From an uncultured Gammaproteobacteria bacterium (GTDB taxonomy: Bacteria > Pseudomonadota > Gammaproteobacteria > Pseudomonadales > Pseudohongiellaceae), in the NCBI GenBank assembly GCA_903862645.1, contig CAIOZF010000227.1, positions 1 through 32,235 on the forward strand: a stretch of 32,235 bases of DNA. Direction: 5' to 3'. Under the pieces are notes generated by a model. The model was not told the DNA's origin. It worked only from the letters and a program-made list of their open reading frames with translations, and did not search any database. Shown in pieces: positions 16,088-24,621 of the stretch. Each line of letters begins with the position of its first letter. Within the stretch, counting starts at the first letter, position 1. The position numbers were made by a program, and so were the translations under genes.

Positions 16088-17221
16088 TCAATGCCCGTGC
16101 CTGCGTTCATCTTTCGGTTCCAGCGACAAGCCGCCTTCGTCCTCATCAGGCGAAGCTTTTTTGCCTTCGGAGAGTTGTATTTTCAGACGCAGATTGTTCT
16201 TGGAGTCGGCGTTTTTCATCGCCTCTTCGAGTGTGATTCGGCCAGCTTTGTAGAGATCATAGAGCGCCGAGTCAAAGGTCTTCATACCCTGGTTTTCGGA
16301 CTTCTCCATCACTTCCTTGATTTCGTCGACCTTGCCCTGCTTGATTAGGTCACATACGCGCGGTGTGCCCAGCAGGATTTCGATGGCGGCAGCGCGCTTG
16401 CCATCCACTGTCGGAATCAGCCGCTGGGACACGAAGCCCTGCAGGTTCAGCGACAGATCCATGAAGAGTTGCTTGTGGCGCTCTTCTGGGAAGAAGTTGA
16501 TTATACGATCCAGAGCCTGGTTGGCATTGTTGGCGTGCAACGTGGACAGACACAAGTGGCCAGTCTCGGCAAAGGCGAGTGCGTGCTCCATGGTTTCCTG
16601 GCTGCGGATCTCACCGATGAGAATGACGTCCGGCGACTGCCGCAAAGTGTTCTTCAGTGCATCTTCATAACTGTGCGTATCGACGCCCACCTCGCGCTGA
16701 TTGATGATCGATTTCTTATGTTCATGCACGAACTCGACCGGGTCTTCGATGGTGATGATGTGGCCGTCGCTGTTGGTATTGCGATAGTCGATCAGCGCCG
16801 CCAGCGAGGTGGACTTGCCCGAGCCGGTGCCGCCCACAAACAGAACGAGTCCGCGCTTTAGCATGATCAATTTGGTGATCACCTCGGGGAGGCCAAGAGA
16901 TTGCCAGCTGGGGATCTCTGTCTTGATGTTGCGCGCCACGAGAGCGATCTGACCGCGCTGCTGGAAAATGTTGACGCGAAAACGACCGATCTCAGGATCG
17001 GCGATGGCGAGATTCATTTCCTGCTTGGCCTCGAACTCCTTGATCTGCTCCGGAGTCATGATCTGATAGGCGATCTGCTTCACCGCCCCCGGGGGCAGGG
17101 GCTGGCTCGACATCGGTGTCACCTTGCCATACGCCTTCATGCTTGGTGGCGCGCCGGTGGTGAGAAAAAGGTCGGAGCCATCCTTCTGGATCATGATGCG
17201 GAGCAGATCTTTGAATTCCAT
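16088..17221 (-). CDS. pilU: Type IV pilus retraction ATPase PilU
   Basis: 377 residues. PilT/PilU ATPases are cytoplasmic hexamers at the pilus base that power retraction in twitching motility; PilU assists PilT. The start MEFKDLLRIMIQKDGSDLFLTTGAPPSMK and the segment GRFRVNIFQQRG match PilU more closely than PilT. Walker A is GGTGSGKS (130-137), followed by the Asp box IITIEDPVEFVH, a Walker B-like DVILIGEIRSQETM and a His box (STLHANNANQALDRI). The C-terminal tail after about 345 is charged and typical of PilU in being variable. PilT is not in the window, although the two are usually adjacent. pyrB starts upstream with a 41-bp gap, so the two may be cotranscribed. Confidence 0.9.
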   Translation of the reverse strand: MEFKDLLRIMIQKDGSDLFLTTGAPPSMKAYGKVTPMSSQPLPPGAVKQIAYQIMTPEQIKEFEAKQEMNLAIADPEIGRFRVNIFQQRGQIALVARNIKTEIPSWQSLGLPEVITKLIMLKRGLVLFVGGTGSGKSTSLAALIDYRNTNSDGHIITIEDPVEFVHEHKKSIINQREVGVDTHSYEDALKNTLRQSPDVILIGEIRSQETMEHALAFAETGHLCLSTLHANNANQALDRIINFFPEERHKQLFMDLSLNLQGFVSQRLIPTVDGKRAAAIEILLGTPRVCDLIKQGKVDEIKEVMEKSENQGMKTFDSALYDLYKAGRITLEEAMKNADSKNNLRLKIQLSEGKKASPDEDEGGLSLEPKDERRHGH

Positions 17222-17262
17222 GTGGTCCTTCCTTTGCTACGGCTTGCGATGTTGGGCTGTGG

Positions 17263-18276
17263 TTAGAAACGTCTTTCCGTGTACCAGTTCACCTCGCGTG
17301 AGCTCTTCTCGATCTGATTGCAGATATCCAGCGTGAGCGCGAAGAGCGCCATGCGCACCAGCACGCCATTGTCAGTCTGTCTGAAAATTGCCAGGTTGGG
17401 GTGCTGATTCAGGTCGTTGTCCAATTCGTTGGCTTCCGCGCGTGAATCACGGGGCAGGGGATGCATGATTACCGTCTTCGGCTGGCAGTAGCGCGTGTAG
17501 ATGGCCTCGTTCAGGCGGAAGCGGCCTCGGTAGAGGTCTGCTTCCATCTTGGTGTCGAAACGCTCTTCCTGGATGCGGGTCAGGTAGACCGTGTCGTTGC
17601 CGACTAGCCCCTGCTCCATGTCTTCGGTCTCAATCACCGTATGACCGTTGTTGCGCAGTTCATTGACAATTTCGCCAGGCATGCGCAGCTCCGGTGGAGA
17701 GATCAGCGTGAAGGTGATGTTCGGGTAAAGCTGAATCAGCCGGGAGAGCGAGTGCACGGTGCGTCCATGTTTGAGGTCGCCGATCATGGCGATCCTCATG
17801 CCCTCCACTGCGATGTCATTGCTGCCCAGTTCCTTGCGAATAGTGTATAGGTCCAGCAGAGCCTGGCTCGGGTGCTCGTTGGGGCCGTCGCCCGCATTGA
17901 TCACAGGCACGCGACTGGCACGGGCGAATTCGGCGACCGAGTCCGACTGGGGGTGACGCATGACGATGATATCGTTGTAGCCGCTGATAACGCGTGCCGT
18001 GTCGTAGAGGGATTCGCCCTTGGAGATGGACGAGGTCTTCACATCGGTAGTCTCGCGTACCTCGCCGCCCAGCAGGTTGAAGGCGCAGCCGAAGCTGAGT
18101 CGTGTGCGGGTGCTGGGCTCGAAAAACAGGTTGCCGAGGATCGCGCCGTCCAGCACTTTGGTCATCCGCTCACGATGGGCATATGGCACCATAGCATCGG
18201 CCACTGCGAAAATTCTCTCGACGTCTGCGCGTTCGAACTGGTTGACACTGAGGATGTGGGCGCCGGGGAAGTGCAT
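17263..18276 (-). CDS. pyrB: Aspartate carbamoyltransferase, catalytic subunit
   Basis: 337 residues. It condenses carbamoyl phosphate with aspartate in the first committed step of pyrimidine synthesis. The carbamoyl-phosphate loop STRTR is at 55-59. Lys86 (SISKGES) and His135 (GPNEHPSQALLD) match catalytic Lys84 and His134 of E. coli PyrB. HPLPRDSRAEAN is the 240s/proline loop. Sequence features (MRHPQ, GDLKHGRTVHSL) are E. coli-like rather than like the Pseudomonas enzyme that needs an inactive dihydroorotase. It is about 25 residues longer than E. coli PyrB, mostly at the C-terminus (CNQIEKSSREVNWYTERRF). No pyrI or pyrC gene is adjacent, so regulation by a partner subunit is not evident. 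AAAGAG is the likely ribosome binding site. Confidence 0.95.
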   Translation of the reverse strand: MHFPGAHILSVNQFERADVERIFAVADAMVPYAHRERMTKVLDGAILGNLFFEPSTRTRLSFGCAFNLLGGEVRETTDVKTSSISKGESLYDTARVISGYNDIIVMRHPQSDSVAEFARASRVPVINAGDGPNEHPSQALLDLYTIRKELGSNDIAVEGMRIAMIGDLKHGRTVHSLSRLIQLYPNITFTLISPPELRMPGEIVNELRNNGHTVIETEDMEQGLVGNDTVYLTRIQEERFDTKMEADLYRGRFRLNEAIYTRYCQPKTVIMHPLPRDSRAEANELDNDLNQHPNLAIFRQTDNGVLVRMALFALTLDICNQIEKSSREVNWYTERRF

Positions 18277-18361
18277 GTGCTGAGCTCTTTCTGGTGTGGA
18301 AGATGTCGGGGCGAAATACTACTACTAATGCCCCGGCTGAAGGAATGCGCGGGGCGAAATA

Positions 18362-18370
18362 TGCTATAAG
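18362..18370 (+). promoter_or_regulatory. Extended -10 element just before sbcB
   Basis: TGC followed by TATAAG (18365-18370) is an extended -10. Transcription would begin near 18377, only about 9 nt before the proposed sbcB ATG. No -35 was found. Confidence 0.35.
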
Positions 18371-18371
18371 C

Positions 18372-18400
18372 TGTGGCAGCGGGCCATGTCCGCTCCCACA
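18372..18400. repeat. REP-like element overlapping the sbcB start
   Basis: TGTGGCAGCGGGCCATGTCC continues into GCTCCCACA. AGCGG (18378-18382) and CCGCT (18390-18394) are inverted. The outer TGTGG and CCACA-type edges are the family's signature. The ATG at 18386-18388 lies in its loop. Confidence 0.65.
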
Positions 18401-19906
18401 AACAGTGCCTTATTCGAGTTCAAATTGACCAACAGTATCTACTGGCACGACTACGAGACCTTCGGCGTCGATCCCCGCCGCGACCGCGCCGCGCAGTTTG
18501 CCGGCGTGCGCACAGACGAGCAGCTCAACATCATCGGCGAGCCCCTGGTGATCTACTGCCAGCCCGCGCCGGATATGCTGCCCCATCCGGAATCTTGTCT
18601 GATCACGGGTATCACCCCGCAAAAGGCACGTGCCGATGGATTGCCCGAGAATGAATTCATCCGCCGCATTCACGAAGAATTTTCCGTGCCACAGACTTGT
18701 GTGGCGGGCTACAACAGCCTGCGCTTCGACGACGAGATGACGCGCCAGCTGCTTTACCGCAACTTCAGTGATCCCTACGAGCGTGAATACAAAAACGGCA
18801 ATTCGCGCTGGGACATCATCGACATGGTGCGGCTGTGCTGCGCACTGCGTCCCGAAGGCATTGTGTGGCCCCTGAAGGAAGACGGCACGCCAGGCTTCCG
18901 GCTGGAGCATCTCACCGCCGCCAATGGCATCGTCCATGCCGACGCCCACGATGCGCTCTCCGACGTGCTGGCCACTATCGCGCTGGCCCGTCTGATCAGG
19001 GACAAGCAGCCGAAGCTCTACGACTATGTGTACCAGCTGCGCGACAAAGCCCGCGTGCAGGAGCAACTCGACGTCATCAGCAAGAAGCCGGTGCTGCACG
19101 TCTCTTCGATGTATCCAGCCAGCCGGGGCTGTCTGGCGCTGGTCGCGCCGCTCACGAAGCACCCGACGGACAAGAACGGCGTCATCGTTTATGACTTGCG
19201 GGTCGCCCCGACTGACTGGATGGCACTCTCCGTGGAGGACATGCAGCGTCGTCTGTTCACCCGCCACGAGCAGCTGGGCGAAGGCGAGACGCGTATTCCG
19301 CTCAAGGTGCTGCATTTGAACCGCTGCCCCGTGGTGGCGGCCGGCAAGCTGTTGGACGAGCGTCTCGCCCAGCGCTACGAGATCGATCTGGCCACGGCGC
19401 ATAAACACTGGCAAGTGCTGTTGGACAATCCACAGGTGATAGCGAAGGTGGCTTCGGCTTTCGATACCCGGCCTGAAACCGAAGCGGATGGCGTCGTGGG
19501 GGACCCTGATTTCATGATCTACGGGGGTGGCTTCTTCGGTCAGGGCGACAAGCGGGCGATGGCGCAGATCCGTGCCTCGTCGCCCCGGCAACTGGCAGAA
19601 TGGCAGCAACCCTTCGTGGACTCGCGGCTGGCGGAGATGCTGTTCCGCTACCGGGCGCGCAACTTCCCCTCCAGCCTGAACCCTGAAGAGGCACTGAGCT
19701 GGCAGAATTTCTGTCGACAACGCCTGCAGCGCGATGCCGATGTGCCCGGCGCTGGGGTGCCCCTGAGCGCGTTCAGCAGCGAACTGGCGAGGCTGCGCGA
19801 GCTGCATACGGATGAGCCGACCCGGCAGCTGTTCGATCAGCTGGACCAATACGCCGCAGAAATCAATGCCCTTGCGGGGGCAGGCCCGCTTTCACATTGG
19901 ATTTGA
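18386..19906 (+). CDS. sbcB: Exodeoxyribonuclease I
   Basis: 506 residues. Exonuclease I degrades single-stranded DNA 3' to 5' in recombination and mismatch repair. The DEDDh catalytic set is visible: Asp22 and Glu24 in WHDYETFG, Asp115 in LRFDDEM, and His188 with Asp193 in AHDALSDV. These match E. coli positions shifted by 7. Downstream come the SH3-like and helical domains, with RARNFPSSLNPEE near the C-terminus. The ATG at 18386 lies inside a REP-like palindrome with no clear ribosome binding site. The next in-frame candidate is a TTG at 18425, which would leave 7 residues before the first motif. The first 13 residues look non-homologous. It is followed 13 bp later by an ABC exporter, probably in one operon. 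Confidence 0.94.
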   Translation: MSAPTNSALFEFKLTNSIYWHDYETFGVDPRRDRAAQFAGVRTDEQLNIIGEPLVIYCQPAPDMLPHPESCLITGITPQKARADGLPENEFIRRIHEEFSVPQTCVAGYNSLRFDDEMTRQLLYRNFSDPYEREYKNGNSRWDIIDMVRLCCALRPEGIVWPLKEDGTPGFRLEHLTAANGIVHADAHDALSDVLATIALARLIRDKQPKLYDYVYQLRDKARVQEQLDVISKKPVLHVSSMYPASRGCLALVAPLTKHPTDKNGVIVYDLRVAPTDWMALSVEDMQRRLFTRHEQLGEGETRIPLKVLHLNRCPVVAAGKLLDERLAQRYEIDLATAHKHWQVLLDNPQVIAKVASAFDTRPETEADGVVGDPDFMIYGGGFFGQGDKRAMAQIRASSPRQLAEWQQPFVDSRLAEMLFRYRARNFPSSLNPEEALSWQNFCRQRLQRDADVPGAGVPLSAFSSELARLRELHTDEPTRQLFDQLDQYAAEINALAGAGPLSHWI

Positions 19907-19919
19907 TACGAAGGAAAAT

Positions 19920-21710
19920 ATGACAGACACAACCACCAGCGCACAGCAGACTCCCAAACCTGGCATTTCCCGTCTCGGCAAGGCACTCGCCTTCATGCGC
20001 CCCTACAAGCTGCAGATGACGCTGGCGACAGTCGCACTGGTATTCACCGCCGGGGTCACGCTGGCCCTGGTGCAGTTCGTCCAAGTGATCGTCGACGAGG
20101 GCTTCGTCAAAGCCTCCACTGAATCACTGGGGCTGGCTATCGCGGGCTTCCTCGTGGTCGCGGTGATACAGGCGCTGGGAACTTTCGCGCGCTTCTACTG
20201 GGTGTCCTGGCTGGGCGAGCGCGTCACCGCCGACATCCGCACCGCTGTGTTCTCCCACCTCATGACGCTGCACCCCGGTTACTTTGAAGAGAATCTCAGC
20301 GGCGAAATCCAGTCGCGCATCACTACCGACACCACGCTGCTGCAGACAGTGATCGGTTCCTCTGTCTCGGTGGCGCTGCGCAACCTGCTGATGCTGCTGG
20401 GCGGCACCGTGTTCCTGTTCATCACCAACCCGCGCCTGACCAGTATCGTCATGATCTGCATTCCTCTGGTGGTCGGCCCGATCCTGATTTTCGGGCGCAA
20501 GGTGCGGCAGCTCTCGCGCAGCAGTCAGGACGAGATCGCCAACGTTGGCGCTTATGTCTCCGAAAGCATCCAGCACATCAAAACGGTACAGGCTTATAAC
20601 CACCAGACGGTGGACGTGCGGTCCTTCTCCGGCCATGTCGAGAAAGCGTTCACGGTAGCGCTCGATCGCATCCGTTCGCGCTCCTTCCTGATTACCGTCG
20701 TCATCACTCTGGTGTTCGGTGCCGTGGCGGCGATGATCTGGGTGGGCGGACAGGATGTGATCAGCGGGCGCATGTCGGCCGGAGAGCTGACGGCATTCGT
20801 GGTGTATGCGGTGATTGTGGCTTCAGCGGTGGGTGCCATCAGTCAGGTCATCGGAGACTTGCAGCGCGCAGCCGGTGCCACCGAGCGCTTGATGGAGTTG
20901 CTGCACGCGCCCAGCAACATCGTGCCGCCCTCGCAGCCGCAAAGCTACGTCGAGCCCTTCCGAGGCGAGATCGAATTGCGGCAATTGCGCTTCAGTTATC
21001 CGTCGCGTCCCAACACCAACGCTATCGACGGACTCGATCTGCACATTCGTGCGGGCAGCAGCGTGGCACTGGTGGGCCCGTCCGGCGCCGGTAAATCGAC
21101 GCTCTTCGATCTGCTGCTGCGCTTCTACGATCCGCAGCAGGGCAGTGTCCTGATCGACGGGCTCGATAATCGCCATGCCGACCTGCTGGCACTGCGCAGC
21201 CACATCGCCATCGTCTCTCAGCAACCGGCGATGTTCACGGGCAACGTGCGCGAGAACATCCGTTACGGTCGCCCCGATGCCACTGACGCACAGGTGCTCG
21301 AGGCCGCGCAGGCGGCGTTCGCCAGCGAGTTCATCGAGCAGTTGCCGGAGGGCTATGACAGTTATCTGGGCGAGTCCGGTATTCGTCTGTCCGGTGGGCA
21401 GCGGCAGCGCCTCGCCATTGCCCGCGCCATTCTCAAGGACGCGCCGATCCTGTTGCTGGACGAAGCCACCAGCGCATTGGATGCAGAGAGTGAGCGCAAG
21501 GTGCAGATGGCACTTGACGCCCTGATGCGTGATCGCACCACCATTGTCATCGCTCATCGACTGGCCACAGTCATGAACGTGGGCGCCATCGTGGTGATGG
21601 ACGCTGGACTCGTGGTCGCGCAGGGCACGCATCAGGAACTGCTGGTCAGTTGCCCGCTGTATGCCAATCTGGCCGAGCTGCAGTTTGCCGCCAACAGGCA
21701 AAGTGAGTAG
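19920..21710 (+). CDS. ABC exporter half-transporter (fused membrane and ATPase domains)
   Basis: 596 residues. The ATG at 19920 is chosen because AAGGAAA precedes it and the sequence from there resembles the family; the frame is open further upstream but overlaps sbcB. Residues about 25-325 form a six-helix exporter membrane domain (LVQFVQVIVDEGFV, WLGERVTADIRTAVFSHLM, AAMIWVGGQDVISGRMSAGELTAFV). The ATPase domain has Walker A GPSGAGKST (386-394), a Q-loop (SQQPAMFTG), signature LSGGQ (490-494), Walker B ILLLDEATSALD (Asp514, Glu515) and the H-loop IAHRLAT. Such proteins dimerise and export lipids, drugs or peptides. The lipid-like acyltransferase gene 44 bp downstream makes a lipid cargo possible but unproven. 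Confidence 0.93.
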   Translation: MTDTTTSAQQTPKPGISRLGKALAFMRPYKLQMTLATVALVFTAGVTLALVQFVQVIVDEGFVKASTESLGLAIAGFLVVAVIQALGTFARFYWVSWLGERVTADIRTAVFSHLMTLHPGYFEENLSGEIQSRITTDTTLLQTVIGSSVSVALRNLLMLLGGTVFLFITNPRLTSIVMICIPLVVGPILIFGRKVRQLSRSSQDEIANVGAYVSESIQHIKTVQAYNHQTVDVRSFSGHVEKAFTVALDRIRSRSFLITVVITLVFGAVAAMIWVGGQDVISGRMSAGELTAFVVYAVIVASAVGAISQVIGDLQRAAGATERLMELLHAPSNIVPPSQPQSYVEPFRGEIELRQLRFSYPSRPNTNAIDGLDLHIRAGSSVALVGPSGAGKSTLFDLLLRFYDPQQGSVLIDGLDNRHADLLALRSHIAIVSQQPAMFTGNVRENIRYGRPDATDAQVLEAAQAAFASEFIEQLPEGYDSYLGESGIRLSGGQRQRLAIARAILKDAPILLLDEATSALDAESERKVQMALDALMRDRTTIVIAHRLATVMNVGAIVVMDAGLVVAQGTHQELLVSCPLYANLAELQFAANRQSE

Positions 21711-21754
21711 AATCGTGGCCCTCATTCGGCGCATCTGGACATCACCTGCAGACC

Positions 21755-22951
21755 ATGGATCAGTTCAAGGACATCAGGCCCTACCACGACGACGAAGTCC
21801 GTTCTGTTATTGACGGGCTGCTCGCCAATCCCGAATTTATTCGCAGCATTGCCGGATTCAGCTTCCCAAAGTCGTATCGAATACTGCCCGCCGTAGTTTG
21901 CTGGCTGACCAAGCGCAAGCTCACTGCGCAGCTGGAACACGTCAACAGTGTGAAGAGCATGCAGGGCATCATTGCCTTGTATATGGACCAGATGATTGAG
22001 AAGACGGCGTCGAACCTCACTCATTCGGGGTTGGACAAACTGCCCCGCGACAAGCCCTGTCTGTTCATCAGCAATCACCGCGACATCGCCATGGACCCGG
22101 CGTTTGTGAACTACATGCTCTACCACGCCGGCTTCGAGACTGTGGACATCGCCATCGGCGACAACCTGCTCAAGCGCCCCTTCGTCACCGATCTGATGCG
22201 CCTGAACAAAAGTTTTATCGTGCGACGTTCTTTGAAAGGTCGCGAGCTGTTGAAATCTTCGAAGCAGCTGTCGGAATACATCCATCACTGTGTCGAGACC
22301 AATCGCAGCGTCTGGATCGCGCAGCGTGAGGGCAGGGCCAAGGATGGTGTGGATCGCACCGACACCGCACTGCTGAAGATGCTGTCGCTGGCGAAGAGGG
22401 AGCTGGGGCTGAAGGAGTCATTGAGTTCGCTGCACATCATCCCCGTGGCAATTTCCTACGAATTCGACCCGTGCGATATCCTCAAAGCCGACGAGTTGTA
22501 TCAGAAGGCTGAGTTGGGCTCCTATCAGAAGGATGAAGGGAGTGATATCAACAGCATCGTCACAGGCATGATCGGGTTCAAGGGGCATGTGCATGTCAGT
22601 TTTGGTGAGGAAGTGTCTCTGACGCGTGACGACGCCGATGATGCAGCCAGGCAGATCGATAAACAGATTATCCAGAATTATCTGCTGCAGCCGACCAACT
22701 TTCTGGCGTTGCAAAAATTGCGAGACAGTGACCCGCAACGGGCGCCCGTCATTGAGTTGCCGGCAGATCTTACTGTGCCGGTGAATGCCGAGAGCGCGGC
22801 AAAATTTGAGGAGCGGCTGCGCGCTGCAGATCCCGTTATTCGTCCCTATTTGCTGCAGGCCTATGCAAATCCGGTGATCAGTCGATATGCACCTGAGAAG
22901 AGTAATCCGTTTGCTGAACAAGTGGGAGCGGCCGAGACGGCAGAAGGCTGA
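21755..22951 (+). CDS. PlsC-like glycerolipid acyltransferase
   Basis: 398 residues. The acyltransferase core spans roughly 85-290, with a first motif ISNHRDIAMDP (His108), FIVRRS (about 153-158, substrate Arg) and WIAQREGRAKDG (about 191-202, the Glu-Gly block). LHIIPVAISYEF is the proline motif. Proteins of this kind transfer acyl chains to glycerol phosphate-type acceptors at the inner membrane; the exact acceptor is unknown. The first motif has five residues between His108 and Asp114, one more than the common HX4D, which I recall in a subfamily with NHRDI. There is a long N-terminal extension (1-85) and a C-terminal region rich in Ala, Pro and Glu. The last codons (QVGAAETAEG) read through DNA that resembles a REP half-site. 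No clear ribosome binding site is seen. Confidence 0.8.
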   Translation: MDQFKDIRPYHDDEVRSVIDGLLANPEFIRSIAGFSFPKSYRILPAVVCWLTKRKLTAQLEHVNSVKSMQGIIALYMDQMIEKTASNLTHSGLDKLPRDKPCLFISNHRDIAMDPAFVNYMLYHAGFETVDIAIGDNLLKRPFVTDLMRLNKSFIVRRSLKGRELLKSSKQLSEYIHHCVETNRSVWIAQREGRAKDGVDRTDTALLKMLSLAKRELGLKESLSSLHIIPVAISYEFDPCDILKADELYQKAELGSYQKDEGSDINSIVTGMIGFKGHVHVSFGEEVSLTRDDADDAARQIDKQIIQNYLLQPTNFLALQKLRDSDPQRAPVIELPADLTVPVNAESAAKFEERLRAADPVIRPYLLQAYANPVISRYAPEKSNPFAEQVGAAETAEG

Positions 22952-22986
22952 TTGCGATTTTCACCTGCTTTGAGCGAGTATCCCCG

Positions 22987-23015
22987 TGGATAAACTACTC
23001 GCTATGGCATATTAT
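22987..23015 (+). promoter_or_regulatory. Sigma-70 promoter for the tRNA pair
   Basis: TGGATA (22987-22992, 4/6) is separated by 17 bp from TATTAT (23010-23015, 5/6). A GC-rich stretch (CCGCCCCG) follows immediately, typical of stringently controlled stable-RNA promoters. It is about 58 bp upstream of the first tRNA. Confidence 0.55.
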
Positions 23016-23072
23016 CCGCCCCGACCGTCTGGCTCTGATGAGCGGGTGCGGACAACAAGCGAAGAGTCAAAT

Positions 23073-23149
23073 CGGAGTGTAGCTCAGCCTGGTAGAGTGC
23101 TACGTTCGGGACGTAGAAGCCGGAGGTTCGAATCCTCTCACTCCGACCA
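23073..23149 (+). tRNA. tRNA-Pro (anticodon CGG)
   Basis: 77 nt with encoded CCA. The acceptor stem pairs CGGAGTG with CACTCCG, discriminator A. The D-loop has AGCCTGGTAGA, the anticodon stem-loop is CTACG-TTCGGGA-CGTAG, and the T-arm has GGTTCGAATCC. The CGG anticodon reads CCG proline codons. Confidence 0.97.
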
Positions 23150-23188
23150 TCATCGCTTGTCACATACCTGTTGCGTTAGAACACCCCT

Positions 23189-23262
23189 GCGGGTGTAGTT
23201 CAATGGTAGAACGAGAGCTTCCCAAGCTTTAGACGTGGGTTCGATTCCCATCACCCGCTCCA
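23189..23262 (+). tRNA. tRNA-Gly (anticodon CCC)
   Basis: 74 nt with encoded CCA. The acceptor stem pairs GCGGGTG with CACCCGC, discriminator T. The D-loop has TTCAATGGTAGAA, the anticodon loop is TTCCCAA and the T-arm has GGTTCGATTCC. The CCC anticodon reads GGG glycine codons. It is 39 bp downstream of tRNA-Pro and probably on the same transcript. Confidence 0.97.
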
Positions 23263-23275
23263 AATTGCAGTCCTG

Positions 23276-24565
23276 CTACTTCCTCTTGCCGCACAACTTC
23301 TGAAACAATTCAAAATAGGTAGGGAATGTCTTCGACGTGCAGCCTGGATCATTAATGATGATCGCGCTGTCACCGAACGCTGCTAACGAAAAACACATGG
23401 CCATGCGGTGGTCGTCATAGGTGTCGATCGCTGCGGGCAAGATCTTCTGCGGTGGCGTGATCTCGATGTAATCTTCTCCCTCGATTACCAGCGCACCCAC
23501 CTTGCGTAATTCCGTGGCCATCGCCGCCAGGCGGTCAGTTTCCTTCACCCGCCAATTGTAGATGTTGCGGATGGCGGTTGGGCCCTTGGCGAACAATGCT
23601 GTGGTGGCGATCGTCATGGCAGCGTCCGGGATGTGGTTCAAATCGACATCGATACCGTGCAATTCGCCCCGGCTGACTTCGATCCAGGTGTCACCCCAGG
23701 TCACCTTTGCGCCCATCTGTTCCAGCACTTCGGCGAAACGGGCATCGCCCTGTACGCTGGCGCTGCCGATGCCATGCACACGCACCGTGCCACCGGCAAT
23801 TGCCGCAGCGGCGAGGAAGTAGGAGGCCGAAGAAGCATCGCCCTCGACCATCATGGTGCCGGGAGACACATAGCGTTGTCCGGCTTTGATGACGAAGCGC
23901 TGATAGTCATGGTTATCGACCTGCACACCGAACTTTGCCATCACATCCAGAGTGATGAGGATGTAGGGTTTGGAGACAAGTTCGCCCTCCACGACAATCT
24001 CCAGATCGCTGTCGCAGAAAGGCGCCGTCATCAGCATGGCAGTGAGAAATTGGCTGGAAATGTTGCCCTTGATGCTGACTCTGCCGCCGCCCAGGCCATG
24101 ACCATGCAGCCGCAGGGGCGGGTAGCCCTGTTTGCCCAGATAATCGATCCGGGCGCCACAGGTGCGCAGACAATCCACCAGATCGCCGATAGGGCGTTCG
24201 TACATGCGCGGTTCGCCCGTGAGCGTGAATTCACCGTTGCCACTGCACAACATCGCACATAAGGGCCGCATCGCGGTGCCGGCATTGCCGAGGAAAATCT
24301 CGAGTGTGCCGGCGAAATGCAGCGGGCCAGCGCGGCCCTGCAGCGTGCAGACGCTCCTGTCGGCATTCATGGTGTAAGCGACACCAAGTGCCTTGAGTGC
24401 ATTCAGCATGTGGCGCACGTCGTCGCTGTCGAGCAGATTGCTGATCTGCGTCTCGCCCTGAGCCACTGCTGCCAGCAGCAGGATGCGGTTGGAGAGGCTC
24501 TTGGAGCCGGGCAGGGTGAGCTCGCCATTGATTGACTGGAGAGGGCTGAGAGTCAAGGATTCCAT
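23276..24565 (-). CDS. aroA: 3-phosphoshikimate 1-carboxyvinyltransferase (EPSP synthase)
   Basis: 429 residues, the usual length. It joins phosphoenolpyruvate to shikimate 3-phosphate in the aromatic amino acid pathway. The N-terminal substrate motif [10 protein letters not shown] includes Lys22, Ser23 and Arg27. [10 protein letters not shown] holds Gly96, the position whose glycine marks class I enzymes. [33 protein letters not shown] (catalytic Asp314), [10 protein letters not shown] and DDHRMAMCF follow in order. The stop lies 13 bp from the convergent tRNA-Gly. The start at 24565 has only a weak purine stretch upstream. A perfect REP-like palindrome separates it from the DUF349 gene upstream. 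Confidence 0.97.
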   Translation of the reverse strand: MESLTLSPLQSINGELTLPGSKSLSNRILLLAAVAQGETQISNLLDSDDVRHMLNALKALGVAYTMNADRSVCTLQGRAGPLHFAGTLEIFLGNAGTAMRPLCAMLCSGNGEFTLTGEPRMYERPIGDLVDCLRTCGARIDYLGKQGYPPLRLHGHGLGGGRVSIKGNISSQFLTAMLMTAPFCDSDLEIVVEGELVSKPYILITLDVMAKFGVQVDNHDYQRFVIKAGQRYVSPGTMMVEGDASSASYFLAAAAIAGGTVRVHGIGSASVQGDARFAEVLEQMGAKVTWGDTWIEVSRGELHGIDVDLNHIPDAAMTIATTALFAKGPTAIRNIYNWRVKETDRLAAMATELRKVGALVIEGEDYIEITPPQKILPAAIDTYDDHRMAMCFSLAAFGDSAIIINDPGCTSKTFPTYFELFQKLCGKRK

Positions 24566-24582
24566 GTCTGTTCCGATTTATG

Positions 24583-24610
24583 TGTGGGAGCGGGCAGGCC
24601 TGCTCCCACA
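24583..24610. repeat. REP-like palindrome between aroA and the DUF349 gene
   Basis: TGTGGGAGC (24583-24591) and GCTCCCACA (24602-24610) are perfect 9-bp arms. The centre also forms GCAGGCCTGC (24594-24603). It fills the 56-bp gap between two minus-strand genes and is the cleanest copy of the family in the window. Confidence 0.8.
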
Positions 24611-24621
24611 GGGTTCCAGGC

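Noticed and set aside
18410-19849. 479-codon open frame antisense to sbcB
   Set aside because: Complete exonuclease I with all catalytic residues lies on the other strand; the antisense product has no recognisable family blocks.
22986-23198. 70-codon frame over the tRNA-Pro region
   Set aside because: It reads through a tRNA gene and its promoter; no ribosome binding site.
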